Numbered from the stretch's first letter, positions 51,819-62,544 are shown. The stretch is 64,000 nucleotides of DNA from Gilvimarinus algae (GCF_030518215.1 NZ_JAULRT010000052.1:62001-126000), one strand, 5' to 3'. Made by a program: numbers and translations. The notes: a model not told the origin generated them from the sequence alone.

Positions 51819-52274
51819 ATGTACAGAACACAGGAAAAAGTAGCCACAAGTTTTTTGGTGGATGATGCGAACGATTTGATCGCTTCGCATCATGATCTTA
51901 TCGCCAGTTACCGCGATGCGCTGGAAAAAGCTCGCTCGGATCAACTTGGGCGGTTGTTTCAGGCGTTATTGGAAGATCATCGCGCAGACATCACGCGCCT
52001 GAGCGCTGTGGTGAACGAGCACGGCGGCGAGCCAACCGAGAAACCCGATGCTGGCCAGCTGACGGCGAGGTTGCGGGTCATCTTCGGTAACTTGCTGAGC
52101 GAAGCGGGCATGGTGCGCGCCATGCTCACGGGCGAGAACAAGCTGTTGCAGGAGTACACACGCGCCATTCGCAATTTGGTGGACAGCCGGGGTCTGGCGG
52201 CGGCACTGGAGGCGAACCGCCTGGCGACGCAAACCCGAATCGCCCGCTTGGAAGTGGCCATTGGTATGGACTGA
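51819..52274 (+). CDS. DUF2383/PA2169-like four-helix protein
   Basis: A 151-residue helical protein with two ferritin-like helix pairs. LNDLI-type segments (VDDANDLIASHHDLIASYRDA) and a central LLEDHRADITRLS region are as in the PA2169 family, which is often induced under stress. A GAGGG ribosome site lies five bases before the ATG at 51819. The upstream open frame is not used because it lacks a ribosome site. The function is unknown. Confidence 0.7.
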   Translation: MYRTQEKVATSFLVDDANDLIASHHDLIASYRDALEKARSDQLGRLFQALLEDHRADITRLSAVVNEHGGEPTEKPDAGQLTARLRVIFGNLLSEAGMVRAMLTGENKLLQEYTRAIRNLVDSRGLAAALEANRLATQTRIARLEVAIGMD

Positions 52275-52303
52275 AACGCCCGCTGACGGTTTAGCAGAGC
52301 GCG

Positions 52304-54133
52304 CTATTCGACGAGCCCACACCCAAGGCAATGAGCATAGACCTGCCGGGGCGCGAAGTCCCACAGCTTGGCAGACGGCAGATACTTGCCAAGCGCTTGC
52401 CATTGACCAAGAACATCGGGCATGGGCAGTGTGACTCCGACCCCCGCCAGCTGTTGCAGCAGCTGCTCGGTTGGGGTGAGCGGTGGTGAGATTTCACGAA
52501 TCTCCCAGCCATCCAGTTCGGCGTACTGCGCGGCGGCCGCAAGTGCATCCTCCAGTGTGCCGAGCTTATCCACCAGCCCCAGTTCGGCGGCGCGTGCGCC
52601 ACTCCAGACACGGCCCTGGCCAATGCGGTCTACCTGTTCCAGGGTCAGCCCGCGCGATTCCGCCACGGTAGACAAAAAACGCTGGTAGATGCTGTCTACA
52701 CTCAACTGCATGACACGCGCGGCGTCTTCGGTAAGTGGGCGAGTGGGGTTGAGTGCGCCAGCGAGCGGCGTGGTGCTCACTCCGTCTGAGTGGATGCCGA
52801 GCTTTTTCAGGGACTCCTCCAGCGTCGGTATCAGACTGAACACACCTATTGACCCAGTGATGGTTGTAGGTAGCGCCCAAATTTCATCGGCGGCAGTAGC
52901 GATCCAGTAACCGCCGGAGGCGGCGACACTGCCCATGCTGACGATCACCGGAATACCGGCGTCGCGAGTGGTGACGATTTCCGCCCGAATCACTTCCGAG
53001 GCAAAGGCGCTGCCGCCGGGGCTGTCGATACGAATCACCAGGGCTTTGATGCTGCTGTCATCGCGCACCTGGCGCAGCAGCTGAATCAAGGTGTCGCTGC
53101 CCACGGTCGCGGGCGGTTGTTCGCCCTCGTAGATGGGCCCAGTGGCATTGATTAAACCCACGTAGGATTTTCCGGGCAGTGGTAAATGCTTTTCATGGCC
53201 GAGATAGCGATACCAGTCGACGGACTGAAAGCTGTCGGCCTGCTTGTCGTACCCGAACAGTTCGATCAGCTCAGCGCGGGTTTGTTGACGGCTGGCAACC
53301 TTGTCCACCAAGCCCGCGTTGAGTGCCATCTGGGCGGCGTCACCTCGCGCCTCGGCCAGTGCTCTATCGCTGTTGGCAATCAGATCGTTAACGGCGCCTA
53401 CAGGCAGGGATCTCAGTGCCTCAACGCGACTGGTGTAGTGGTCCCACAAGCTGTTCAGCCACTGACTGTTGTGCTGACGCGAGGCGTCTGACATGTCGTT
53501 GCGGGTAAACGGTTCAACGGCGTCTTTGAACTTGCCCGCGCGGAAAATATGAAAGTTGATGCCCAGCTTGTCGATGGCTTCTTTGAGGTAGAGGCGGTGA
53601 CTGGCGTAGCCGGTCAGCAGTACATGCCCCATGTCGTGCAGATAAATGGTGTCAGCGTAGCTTGCCAGGTAGTACTGGTCCTGCATGTACTCGTCGCCGA
53701 GTGCGATAATCGGCTTGCCTGCTTGTTTGAAGTTTTCCAGCGCCTGACCAACCTCGCGCAGTTTGCTGATGCCTCCGCCGGTCAGCTCGTTCAAATCCAG
53801 CACCAAATGCGTCACCCGGTCATCCTTTGCTCCTCGGTTGATGGCGTGGACCAAATCGCGCACCAAAGTTTCGCCGTGGCGGCTGTCATTGCCGGCAAGC
53901 GCAGCCAGCGGATCGACAGGCTGGCGTTGGTCGACCAGTTGGCCGTGGGGCGTCAGGTGCAGGGCAAAACGCTCGGGCAGCACGTCGGTTTCGCGCTGTC
54001 CGAGCGCGACAACCACAATGACGATGATCAGAATAAACAGCAAATTAGCGAGGGTCCGGCGCAGCCAGGTAATGCCGCTCCACAGGGCCGAGAAAAACCC
54101 CAGCACCGGGCCTTTGCGCTTGTCGTTACTCAC
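52304..54133 (-). CDS. sppA: signal peptide peptidase SppA (67 kDa type)
   Basis: A 609-residue inner-membrane serine protease that degrades released signal peptides. A membrane anchor lies near 28-45. Two homologous S49 domains carry the catalytic Lys203 in FRAGKFKDAVEPF (first half) and the nucleophile Ser406 in GSVAASGGYW (second half), matching the Lys209/Ser409 dyad of E. coli. It is the last gene of a minus-strand series beginning with arsC. Confidence 0.95.
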   Translation of the reverse strand: MSNDKRKGPVLGFFSALWSGITWLRRTLANLLFILIIVIVVVALGQRETDVLPERFALHLTPHGQLVDQRQPVDPLAALAGNDSRHGETLVRDLVHAINRGAKDDRVTHLVLDLNELTGGGISKLREVGQALENFKQAGKPIIALGDEYMQDQYYLASYADTIYLHDMGHVLLTGYASHRLYLKEAIDKLGINFHIFRAGKFKDAVEPFTRNDMSDASRQHNSQWLNSLWDHYTSRVEALRSLPVGAVNDLIANSDRALAEARGDAAQMALNAGLVDKVASRQQTRAELIELFGYDKQADSFQSVDWYRYLGHEKHLPLPGKSYVGLINATGPIYEGEQPPATVGSDTLIQLLRQVRDDSSIKALVIRIDSPGGSAFASEVIRAEIVTTRDAGIPVIVSMGSVAASGGYWIATAADEIWALPTTITGSIGVFSLIPTLEESLKKLGIHSDGVSTTPLAGALNPTRPLTEDAARVMQLSVDSIYQRFLSTVAESRGLTLEQVDRIGQGRVWSGARAAELGLVDKLGTLEDALAAAAQYAELDGWEIREISPPLTPTEQLLQQLAGVGVTLPMPDVLGQWQALGKYLPSAKLWDFAPRQVYAHCLGCGLVE

Positions 54134-54151
54134 GTATAGGTATCCTTTCGG

Positions 54152-54565
54152 TCAGTGTTGGGTGATTGAAGCATTCTGATCACGCGCCAGGCGCGCGTGC
54201 TGACACCAGCGGCTCGCCATCATCGCCGTGCAAAAAAGCACTACCGAGAGGGTGACACCCAGATAATCGGTCCAGTGGCTTTGCGGGCCCATGGCGGCTA
54301 CGACCAGTGCGGTAAAATAAAAGAGCACGACAAAACATAGCCAGCTGTAGGTTCGGTGGTGATCGCGCCATATGCCCGGCAAGAACAGCGCCAAAGGCAG
54401 GGTTTGCACAGCGAGTCTCACCCAGCTACCAGTGGCCTCGGTGAGGTTGGCCCAGCAAAACAGAACGCAGAGCGCGATAATGGCAAAAGCGCTCAGTGCA
54501 CGGGCTCTGTGGTAGCGGCGCTCCAGTGGGACGATGTCGTCGGTGGTGTACTGCGGCGTTTTCAA
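54152..54565 (-). CDS. DUF2069 family inner-membrane protein
   Basis: A 137-residue protein with four hydrophobic segments (about 24-40, 49-65, 73-91 and 102-118), including PLALFLPGIW and TYSWLCFVVLFYF typical of DUF2069. It lies three bases after wrbA, an arrangement conserved in Pseudomonas and relatives. The function is unknown. Confidence 0.85.
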   Translation of the reverse strand: MKTPQYTTDDIVPLERRYHRARALSAFAIIALCVLFCWANLTEATGSWVRLAVQTLPLALFLPGIWRDHHRTYSWLCFVVLFYFTALVVAAMGPQSHWTDYLGVTLSVVLFCTAMMASRWCQHARLARDQNASITQH

Positions 54566-54568
54566 GAG

Positions 54569-55512
<944 letters not shown>

Positions 55513-55654
55513 GCAGTACTTCCTGAATCAATTGGGCAAAACGCCCCGATTATAGCGGCACGGGTGGGTTAAGCGCACCCCGCGCAACGATATTGATACT
55601 GGCGCCATTGTTAAAAACCGTTTATTGTCTTGGAGTTGGCCCGGCCGCCTTGTC

Positions 55655-55660
55655 TATAAT
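55655..55660 (+). promoter_or_regulatory. candidate -10 box for the response regulator
   Basis: TATAAT with TTGGAG 19 bases upstream. The start site near 55667 would make the TTG at 55669 almost leaderless and favours the ATG at 55699. Confidence 0.35.
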
Positions 55661-55698
55661 GGCCCTAATTGACTTTACGTACGGATTTCAGCCAGTTC

Positions 55699-56064
55699 AT
55701 GAGTACACCGCTGTTAATTTGTGATGACTCGAAAATGGCGCGCAATCAGGTGGCGCGCGCGCTTCCGGATACCTGGGAAGTGGACATCAGCTTTGCCAGC
55801 AATGGCGTGGAGGCCCTGGACGCCATCCGCGCAGGGCGGGGTGAAATGGTGTTTCTCGATCTGACCATGCCGGAAATGGACGGTTATCATGTCCTCGAAA
55901 CCATTCAGCGCGAGCAACTCAAAAGCGTCGTGATCGTGATTTCCGGCGACATCCAGCCCGATGCCCGCGAGCGGGTGACCAGTCTAGGTGCCATCGACTT
56001 TATTCAAAAACCCATCAATGCCGAAAAATTGCAGGAAACCCTGCGCAAATTCGGCCTTATCTGA
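55699..56064 (+). CDS. single-domain response regulator (CheY-like)
   Basis: A 121-residue receiver domain only. Phospho-acceptor Asp54 is in MVFLDLTMPEMDGY, the acidic pair is Asp9-Asp10, Ser is in VIVISGD, and Lys is in FIQKPIN. It has no output domain, so it works by protein contact. No sensor kinase gene is adjacent. The ATG at 55699 is chosen for family length; no good ribosome site is visible. Confidence 0.88.
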   Translation: MSTPLLICDDSKMARNQVARALPDTWEVDISFASNGVEALDAIRAGRGEMVFLDLTMPEMDGYHVLETIQREQLKSVVIVISGDIQPDARERVTSLGAIDFIQKPINAEKLQETLRKFGLI

Positions 56065-56080
56065 TTGCTAAGCTTGCCTT

Positions 56081-57337
56081 ATGCGCCTGTCCCGCTTTGG
56101 TGAAACCTTAAGCGCCGGATCGGGTATTGTCTCGTTGATGGATGACCTTGGGTCTGCGCTGCGTGACAACCCGGACATGTTGTTTCTCGGTGGAGGCAAC
56201 CCCGCACGGATTCCCGCCGTCGAGGCCGCGCTCAGGCAGGCCCTGACTGACGTGCTCGCCGAGCCGGAGCGCGCTTGGCAGATGCTCGGGGTCTACCAGT
56301 CGCCGGCGGGTGATCTGGCGCTGCGCACCGAGCTGGCCGCTCATCTCGCGCGAGAATATGACTGGCCTTTGCGGGCGAGCAATATCGCGTTTGCCAATGG
56401 CAGTCAGTCGGCATTTTTTGTGCTTTTCAATCTTTTGGCCGGGGAGATGGCAGAGGGCGGCCAGAGGCATATCCAGTTGCCACTGGTGCCCGAGTATTTG
56501 GGTTATTCCGAGCTCGGTCTCGGCGGGGACTTCTACCGTGCTACCCGGCCGGAGATAGAATTGCTCGGCGAGCACTTTTTCAAATATCACGTCGATCTCG
56601 AGCGCTTCGCCATAGCGCCCGACTGCGGCGCTCTGTGTGTTTCGCGCCCCACAAACCCGACCGGCAATGTGATCACCGATGATGAACTTGCCGCACTCGA
56701 TGCCCGCGCCCGGGACGCTGGCGTGCCCCTGATTATCGATGGTGCCTATGGCCTACCGTTTCCCGGAATAGTGTTTACTCAGGCGCGGTCTCATTGGAAC
56801 GACAATACGGTTTTGGTGCTCAGCCTCTCCAAACTCGGCTTGCCCGGCGTGCGCACTGCCATTGTGATTGCCAGCGAGCCTTTGATCCAGACGTTTGCCC
56901 AGGCCAATACCGTGCTCAGCCTCGCCGCCGGCAATGTCGGCCCGGCGATCGCAGGCCAATTGTTGGCCAGCGAACAGCTGCTGGCGCTCGGGAGGCAGAA
57001 GGTGGCGCCTTTTTACCAGGCTCGCTGCCAGGAGACCCTGGCACTGATTGAGCGTACCCTGGCGGGTTTGCCCTACCGGATTCACCAGCCGGAAGGCGCG
57101 ATTTTTCTCTGGCTTTGGTTTCAGGGCTTGCCCATCTCCAGTGAGGCCCTCTATCAGCGGCTCAAGGCGCGGGGCGTGTTGATGATTGCCGGGGAGCACT
57201 TTTTCCCCGGTTTGGATGCGCCCTGGGATCATCGCTACGAGTGTTTGCGTATCAGCTACGCACAGAGCACTGAGGTCATCGCCAGCGCACTTTCAGTGCT
57301 GGCCGATGAGCTCGCGCGTGCTTACGCGGGCGGCTGA
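56081..57337 (+). CDS. avtA: valine--pyruvate aminotransferase
   Basis: A 418-residue PLP aminotransferase (fold type I). PLP-binding Lys251 lies in VLSLSKLGLPGVRTAI. LGGGNPARIP near 36-45, GSQSAFFVLFN and SRPTNPTGNVITD are AvtA features. It interconverts valine and pyruvate with alanine and 2-oxoisovalerate. It follows the response regulator by 16 bases and overlaps the end of the convergent hypothetical gene by 16 bases. Confidence 0.92.
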   Translation: MRLSRFGETLSAGSGIVSLMDDLGSALRDNPDMLFLGGGNPARIPAVEAALRQALTDVLAEPERAWQMLGVYQSPAGDLALRTELAAHLAREYDWPLRASNIAFANGSQSAFFVLFNLLAGEMAEGGQRHIQLPLVPEYLGYSELGLGGDFYRATRPEIELLGEHFFKYHVDLERFAIAPDCGALCVSRPTNPTGNVITDDELAALDARARDAGVPLIIDGAYGLPFPGIVFTQARSHWNDNTVLVLSLSKLGLPGVRTAIVIASEPLIQTFAQANTVLSLAAGNVGPAIAGQLLASEQLLALGRQKVAPFYQARCQETLALIERTLAGLPYRIHQPEGAIFLWLWFQGLPISSEALYQRLKARGVLMIAGEHFFPGLDAPWDHRYECLRISYAQSTEVIASALSVLADELARAYAGG

Positions 57338-57687
57338 ACGCGGCTCAAGCGGTACCAGGGGCGGGCGCTGTCGTGGATGCCGGCCAGGTGTTCCTGCTTG
57401 CGCTCGGGGGTGTCAAAGAAAAAATAGTCTTCATTGGGGTGCCGGTGAATCCAGCGTTTGATTTCGTTGGCGCTGACGCACTCAAGCTTGGGGACACCCA
57501 GCTTGCGCTCGGCGTTATAGCTTTGATTCCAGTGCACCAGGATTTGATGGCGCGCCCGGCGGAGCGCGTCTTCGGGGTTAAGCGCGGCAACGCGGCGCGC
57601 CGTTAAAAAACCGATGACGGGTTGCTCCCCCAGATTGTCAAAGTAAATGCCGGTTCCGCAAAGCACAATGTCAAAGTAGCGGCTCAT
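57322..57687 (-). CDS. conserved-looking hypothetical protein
   Basis: A 121-residue soluble protein not recognised. It begins MSRYFDIVLCGTG. Its middle is rich in Arg/Ala, and a segment with ECVSANEIKRWIHRHPNEDYFFFDTPERKQEHL suggests a small alpha/beta fold. It lies 20 bases downstream of the DUF1704 peptidase gene in the same direction, so the two are probably co-transcribed. Confidence 0.6.
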   Translation of the reverse strand: MSRYFDIVLCGTGIYFDNLGEQPVIGFLTARRVAALNPEDALRRARHQILVHWNQSYNAERKLGVPKLECVSANEIKRWIHRHPNEDYFFFDTPERKQEHLAGIHDSARPWYRLSRVQPPA

Positions 57688-57707
57688 AGCGTGTGGTGGC
57701 GCTCCTG

Positions 57708-59003
57708 TCAGGCTCCCAGTAGACGGGCAAAGTGCTTGCGCACTCGCACATTATCGAGGCCGGCGATACTACTGGAAAACCCGAACCAGACATAGAGCCC
57801 AGCCAAGTTTTTAAACATGGGGGGCAAATACGTTGGCCCAGCGATGTGTCCCTCCTGATAGTGCTGATAGAGCACAGGGATGTCCTCCAGGGTCAGCTTG
57901 CCGAGATAGAGCATGGGAATGATCTCGGGTGTGCCGCAGACGATGGCGCTGCGAATAAAACTGACGTTTTCGACAAAGCCTTTGACGTAGCTGATGTCTT
58001 TGGTGAAAGCCGCACCCCCTGTGAGTGGGGCGCCACGAAAGACTCTCTGTGCCACTCGGTAGCTGTCCAGTTCGCTGTCGCCGCGCTCGCGAAAGTAGCG
58101 GTAGACCTCGATAAAATCCGCGCCCTGTTCGGCCATATCCACCGCCACCACCCGGTCACTGACTTTTTGCGCCCGGCGCGGAAAAGAGCTGAACGTCAGG
58201 GTTTCCATCAGTACCGCCATGCCTTCCTGTATGGCGGTGATGCGCGGCGAGCCGACACTTAACCAGGTGGCCCAGGGTTGCGAGCGACCGTTGAGTGTTG
58301 TGCCAATGTGCACCCAACCTTCGTGCACTTCGAGGACGTTCAAATCCTGAGCGGTGAACAGGGCGCGGCTGTTCACTTTGATGCAGTCGCCCCCGGCCGC
58401 GGCGTCGGAGACGATGTCGTCGCTCAGCTCAACCCGCACCTTGCCGGGGCCGAAGTACTCGTCCATGCGGTTGGTTAAATAGTGCACGGCGTGCTCGGCG
58501 TCCAGGGTTCTGCCGCCCGGCGGCAGCAGGTGGTCGGCGGTAGGCAGGCTAAAGACCTGGCACAAATCCTGGCCGAGCTCCAGCAGGGTTTTGTTGTCGC
58601 CGGCAATGGTATTGGCCGGTGAGCCGTAAAGTTGGCGGCTGTAGCTGCCAAAGTCGAGGGTGCCCCGGCAGCCGAGCATGGCCAGCACCTGACGGTACTG
58701 TTCGGCGGTGTTACGCAAAATACCGCCGAGCGCGTCTGATGGGCCAAGCTGCCGGTTAATTTCCCCGACCAATTGCGAGAAAGCTTCCGCCAGCCGGTGG
58801 CGGTCGAAGGGCAGGGGCATGTGCTCGTAGTAATCCCGGTTCACCGCCGGTAATCGCTTGCCGTCGCTTTCAAGAAAAGCTTCCTGTACGCCGGCGGGCC
58901 ACTTGATGGCATCGAGAATGCGAATGGGGCGTTGCAGGGCGACCAGCTGATCTGACAGGGTCTTAACGCGTTCCAGGTAAGCTTGGGTTTGTGAATTGGG
59001 CAT
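57708..59003 (-). CDS. DUF1704/QEGLA-motif putative zinc carboxypeptidase (MATCAP-like)
   Basis: A 431-residue protein of the family named flavohemoglobin expression-modulating QEGLA motif protein. The zinc motif H227-E-x3-H232 lies in EVHEGWVHIGT and the QEGLA motif is Gln-Glu-Gly-Met-Ala at 259-263. Eukaryotic DUF1704 members (MATCAP) are tubulin carboxypeptidases with the same HExxxH site; the bacterial substrate is unknown. It is cytosolic, with no signal peptide, and divergent from the Rieske gene. Confidence 0.8.
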   Translation of the reverse strand: MPNSQTQAYLERVKTLSDQLVALQRPIRILDAIKWPAGVQEAFLESDGKRLPAVNRDYYEHMPLPFDRHRLAEAFSQLVGEINRQLGPSDALGGILRNTAEQYRQVLAMLGCRGTLDFGSYSRQLYGSPANTIAGDNKTLLELGQDLCQVFSLPTADHLLPPGGRTLDAEHAVHYLTNRMDEYFGPGKVRVELSDDIVSDAAAGGDCIKVNSRALFTAQDLNVLEVHEGWVHIGTTLNGRSQPWATWLSVGSPRITAIQEGMAVLMETLTFSSFPRRAQKVSDRVVAVDMAEQGADFIEVYRYFRERGDSELDSYRVAQRVFRGAPLTGGAAFTKDISYVKGFVENVSFIRSAIVCGTPEIIPMLYLGKLTLEDIPVLYQHYQEGHIAGPTYLPPMFKNLAGLYVWFGFSSSIAGLDNVRVRKHFARLLGA

Positions 59004-59144
59004 GGCTCGGCACTCGCCTGACTGCTGACACGGAATGCCGGGAATCTCCGGCTGCTACTCGGTGGCAGTGTAGCTGCGCGGGCGCCGCCTGTCTGCAGTC
59101 TGAGTCGCTTTTCATCCCAGCGCTCTTGCGGCATAGTAGGCGCC

Positions 59145-59453
59145 ATGGCTTATATCGCACTCGTGCGTCTGCATGAACTCTACGATGGCTACCGTCAGCT
59201 TGTTCGGCTCGGTGGGCGCGAGCTGCTTTTGCTGCAAGAACAGGGGCGGGTCTATCTGCTGGCCAATCAGTGTCCCCATCGCCAGGCGCCTCTCAGCCGG
59301 GCCAGCGTGGCCGGCGATTTACTGCGCTGCCCGGCGCACGGTATCGAGTTTTCTCTCGGCTCGGGGCGGGCGTTGAATGCCCCCGATTGCCCCGGTCTGA
59401 CTTTTTATCCCCTAGTCTATGAGGGCAACACGCTAGGCATTGAGCAGCCCTAG
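59145..59453 (+). CDS. Rieske [2Fe-2S] protein
   Basis: A 102-residue single-domain Rieske ferredoxin. The ligands are in CPHRQAPL (Cys-x-His) and CPAHGIEF (Cys-x2-His), about 18 residues apart, the usual NirD/BphF spacing. It would carry one electron to a partner oxygenase or reductase, but none is encoded nearby. It is divergent from the DUF1704 gene. Confidence 0.88.
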   Translation: MAYIALVRLHELYDGYRQLVRLGGRELLLLQEQGRVYLLANQCPHRQAPLSRASVAGDLLRCPAHGIEFSLGSGRALNAPDCPGLTFYPLVYEGNTLGIEQP

Positions 59454-59552
59454 GTGACATTTGCCCTGCCGGTGTTTGCTCACTTCCGCCGCCGCACGCG
59501 TATTGGCCAGTTTGCGGGTCTTTATGCGGTTTCTCAGCGGCCGCCACTGAGG

Positions 59553-59558
59553 TATAAT
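59553..59558 (+). promoter_or_regulatory. candidate -10 box for fmdB-aspS
   Basis: TATAAT, with only a weak TTTCTC at 17 bases upstream. It lies about 73 bases before fmdB. Confidence 0.35.
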
Positions 59559-59630
59559 TGCGCCCTTTTTTAGCAGCCAGGCATGTCTGGATGCGTTGTT
59601 TGTCGGTAGGTTTACTGTGGAGATAAAGCT

Positions 59631-59900
59631 ATGCCTATCTATGAATACCGTTGTGAGGCCTGTGGCCATGAGCTGGAAGCATTGCAAAAACTCAGCGATG
59701 CGCCCCTGACTGATTGTCCTGCCTGCCAGGATTCGGCTCTGGTAAAGAAGATTTCGGCAGCCGGTTTCCGCCTTAAGGGCGGTGGCTGGTACGAGACCGA
59801 TTTTAAGGCGGGCAGTAAGAAGAACATTGCCGGGGACGGCCCGGCCAAGGCCGATGCTGGCAAGAAGACAGAATCCACACCGGCAGCGCCGGCCAGTTAA
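59631..59900 (+). CDS. FmdB-family zinc-ribbon protein
   Basis: An 89-residue protein. MPIYEYRCEACGHELEALQ is the FmdB start. Two Cys pairs (C-x2-C in CEAC and CPAC) form a zinc ribbon. The C-terminal part (about 60-89) is a Lys/Ala-rich tail. It is a putative regulator of unknown target. It sits 42 bases before aspS, a common arrangement in gammaproteobacteria. Confidence 0.88.
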   Translation: MPIYEYRCEACGHELEALQKLSDAPLTDCPACQDSALVKKISAAGFRLKGGGWYETDFKAGSKKNIAGDGPAKADAGKKTESTPAAPAS

Positions 59901-59942
59901 CCCGGGCTCTGCCCAAACAGCAAAACAGACGGGAATAGAATT

Positions 59943-61727
59943 ATGCGCAGTGATTACTGTGGCGCTCTGAATGCCTCTTATATCGACCGTGAAGTCACCC
60001 TCTGCGGTTGGGTCGATCGTCGCCGCGACCACGGTGGGGTGATTTTTATCGATCTGCGTGACCGCGGGGGTATTGTCCAGGTGGTGTTCGATCCGGACGC
60101 CAAGGAGAACTTTGCCCTGGCGGATAAGGTCCGTGGCGAGTACGTTCTCAAAGTGACCGGTAAAGTGCGTGCCCGTGATGCCGCTACCGTCAACCCGAAT
60201 ATGGCCACCGGCGAGATTGAAGTCTACGGCACGGCGCTTGAGATTCTTAACGAGGCCGAGACCATTCCTTTCCCGCTGTCCGAGCACTCCAGCGTCGGTG
60301 AGGATGTGCGGCTTAAGTACCGTTATCTGGACCTGCGCCGCGCCGACATGCAGAAAAGCCTGCAGTTTCGCTCTAAGGTGACCATTGCTATTCGCAACTA
60401 CCTGGATGAAAACGGTTTTCTCGACATTGAGACGCCGATTCTCACCCGCGCCACCCCCGAGGGAGCCCGCGATTACCTGGTGCCTTCTCGCACCCATGAA
60501 AACAAGTTCTTTGCGCTGCCCCAGTCGCCTCAGCTGTTTAAGCAGTTGCTTATGGTCTCGGGTTTTGATCGCTATTACCAGATTGCCAAGTGTTTTCGCG
60601 ATGAAGACTTGCGCGCTGATCGTCAGCCCGAATTTACCCAGATCGATATTGAAACCTCGTTTATGGACGAGCAGGGCATCATGTCGATTACCGAGGGTAT
60701 GATTAAAAAGCTGTTTAATGATTTGCTGCAGGTGGATCTGGGCGAATTCCCGCGGATGGATTACGCCACTGCCATGGCCAAGTACGGCTCGGACAAGCCT
60801 GATTTGCGGATTCCGCTGGAACTGGTGGACGTTAAGGACTTGATGGGCGAGGTGGAGTTCAAGGTGTTCTCCGGTCCGGCGCAAGACCCCAAAGGCCGTG
60901 TGACGGCCCTGAAAGTGCCTGGCGGCAATGATAAGCTGACCCGCAAGCAGATCGACGATTACACCAAGTTCGTCGGTATCTACGGTGCCAAGGGTCTGGC
61001 TTACATCAAAGTCAACGACGTGACCGATGTGGAAGAAGGGTTGCAGTCACCGATCGTGAAGTTTCTGCCCAATACCGTGCGCAAAGCCATTCTTGAGCGC
61101 CTGGAAGCGGTCAATGGCGATTTGATTTTCTTCGGTGCGGATAACGCCACTGTGGTCAGCGAGGCGCTGGGTGCGCTGCGCTGCAAGCTCGGCGAAGATC
61201 TCAACCTGTACACCTGTGAGTGGGCGCCCCTGTGGGTAGTGGACTTCCCTATGTTTGAGCAAGGCGACGACGGCTCGCTTCAGGCGCTGCACCATCCGTT
61301 TACTGCGCCATCGTGCTCGCCGCAGGAGTTGCGTGATAATCCAGCCACGGCCCTGTCGCGCGCCTACGATATGGTGCTCAACGGTACAGAGCTTGGCGGT
61401 GGATCTGTTCGTATCCATGATCAGTCTATGCAGCAGGCCGTTTTTGATCTCTTGGGTATTGGCAGTGAAGAGCAGCGCGAGAAATTCGGTTTCTTGCTCG
61501 ACGCACTGAAATACGGTGCCCCACCGCACGGCGGCCTGGCCTTTGGTCTGGACCGGTTGATTATGCTGATGACCGGTGCCAGCTCAATTCGCGATGTGAT
61601 TGCCTTCCCGAAAACGCAAAGCGCCGCCTGTGTAATGACCGACGCACCGGGCGCTGTGGATGCGGCCCAGCTGCGCGAGTTGCACATCCGCTTGCGTCAG
61701 AAAGAACAGAAAGAGAAAGCCGAGTAG
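59943..61727 (+). CDS. aspS: aspartate--tRNA ligase
   Basis: A 594-residue class II synthetase of the bacterial type. It has an N-terminal OB-fold anticodon domain (about 1-105), motif 2 [18 protein letters not shown], the bacteria-specific GAD insertion (about 290-420) and motif 3 [13 protein letters not shown]. The length is the family norm. Non-discriminating charging of tRNA-Asn is possible but cannot be judged here. Confidence 0.97.
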   Translation: MRSDYCGALNASYIDREVTLCGWVDRRRDHGGVIFIDLRDRGGIVQVVFDPDAKENFALADKVRGEYVLKVTGKVRARDAATVNPNMATGEIEVYGTALEILNEAETIPFPLSEHSSVGEDVRLKYRYLDLRRADMQKSLQFRSKVTIAIRNYLDENGFLDIETPILTRATPEGARDYLVPSRTHENKFFALPQSPQLFKQLLMVSGFDRYYQIAKCFRDEDLRADRQPEFTQIDIETSFMDEQGIMSITEGMIKKLFNDLLQVDLGEFPRMDYATAMAKYGSDKPDLRIPLELVDVKDLMGEVEFKVFSGPAQDPKGRVTALKVPGGNDKLTRKQIDDYTKFVGIYGAKGLAYIKVNDVTDVEEGLQSPIVKFLPNTVRKAILERLEAVNGDLIFFGADNATVVSEALGALRCKLGEDLNLYTCEWAPLWVVDFPMFEQGDDGSLQALHHPFTAPSCSPQELRDNPATALSRAYDMVLNGTELGGGSVRIHDQSMQQAVFDLLGIGSEEQREKFGFLLDALKYGAPPHGGLAFGLDRLIMLMTGASSIRDVIAFPKTQSAACVMTDAPGAVDAAQLRELHIRLRQKEQKEKAE

Positions 61728-61739
61728 TCCTTATCGGGC

Positions 61740-61767
61740 AAAACGGCCGGGCTTGCCCGGCCGTTTT
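61740..61767 (+). terminator. terminator or attenuator between aspS and yebC
   Basis: A perfect 12-bp stem, AAAACGGCCGGG with CCCGGCCGTTTT around a CTTG loop, lies 12 bases after aspS. yebC starts 30 bases later, so some read-through is likely. Confidence 0.7.
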
Positions 61768-61797
61768 CGTTTGTGCGAGACAATAGCGGAGTCGATT

Positions 61798-62544
61798 ATG
61801 GCTGGCCACAGTAAATGGGCAAACATTAAGCACCGCAAAGCGGCGCAGGACGCCAAGCGCGGCAAAGTGTTTGGCAAGATCATCCGCGAGCTTACGGTCG
61901 CCGCCAAAGGCGGCGATAACCCGGATGACAACCCGCGCCTGCGCGCGGCGATCGACAAGGCGCTAGGCGCTAACATGAAAAAAGACACCATCGATAAAGC
62001 GGTTGCCCGCGGTGCGGGCAACGCCGAAGGTGAAAGCTACGAGGAGTGCACCTACGAAGGTTACGGCGTCGGCGGCGTCGCCGTGCTTGTCGAGTGCATG
62101 ACGGACAATAAAAACCGCACCGTCGCCGAGGTGCGCCACGCGTTCAGTAAGCGCGGTGGCAACCTTGGCACCGACGGCTCCGTGGCCTATTTGTTCTCCC
62201 GCATCGGCCAGTTGATGTTTGCCGCGGACATCAAAGAAGATACGCTGCTTGAGGCGGCGCTGGAAGCCGGTGCCGAGGAATTGATCACCCACAGCGACGG
62301 CAGCAAAGAGATTGAAACGGCCTTTGAAGACTACTATGAGGTAAAGCAGTCGCTTATTGAGGCGGGCTTTACTCCTGAGTCCGCCCAGGTCACCATGAAG
62401 CCGGCCACCACCGTTGAGCTCGATCTTGAAGGGGCTGAGAAAATCATGGCCCTGGTGGATATGCTGGAGGACCTGGACGATGTGCAGAACGTCTACAGCA
62501 ATGCGGACATTCCCGATGAAGTGCTGGAGCAGCTTGGCCAATAA
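61798..62544 (+). CDS. yebC: YebC/PmpR-family DNA-binding protein
   Basis: A 248-residue protein. [22 protein letters not shown] is the family start, and GGGNLG-like [16 protein letters not shown] is present. Members act as transcription regulators or relieve ribosome stalling at proline runs. The long upstream open frame is ignored because the family start lies at 61798. It precedes ruvCAB, as in most gammaproteobacteria. Confidence 0.96.
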   Translation: MAGHSKWANIKHRKAAQDAKRGKVFGKIIRELTVAAKGGDNPDDNPRLRAAIDKALGANMKKDTIDKAVARGAGNAEGESYEECTYEGYGVGGVAVLVECMTDNKNRTVAEVRHAFSKRGGNLGTDGSVAYLFSRIGQLMFAADIKEDTLLEAALEAGAEELITHSDGSKEIETAFEDYYEVKQSLIEAGFTPESAQVTMKPATTVELDLEGAEKIMALVDMLEDLDDVQNVYSNADIPDEVLEQLGQ

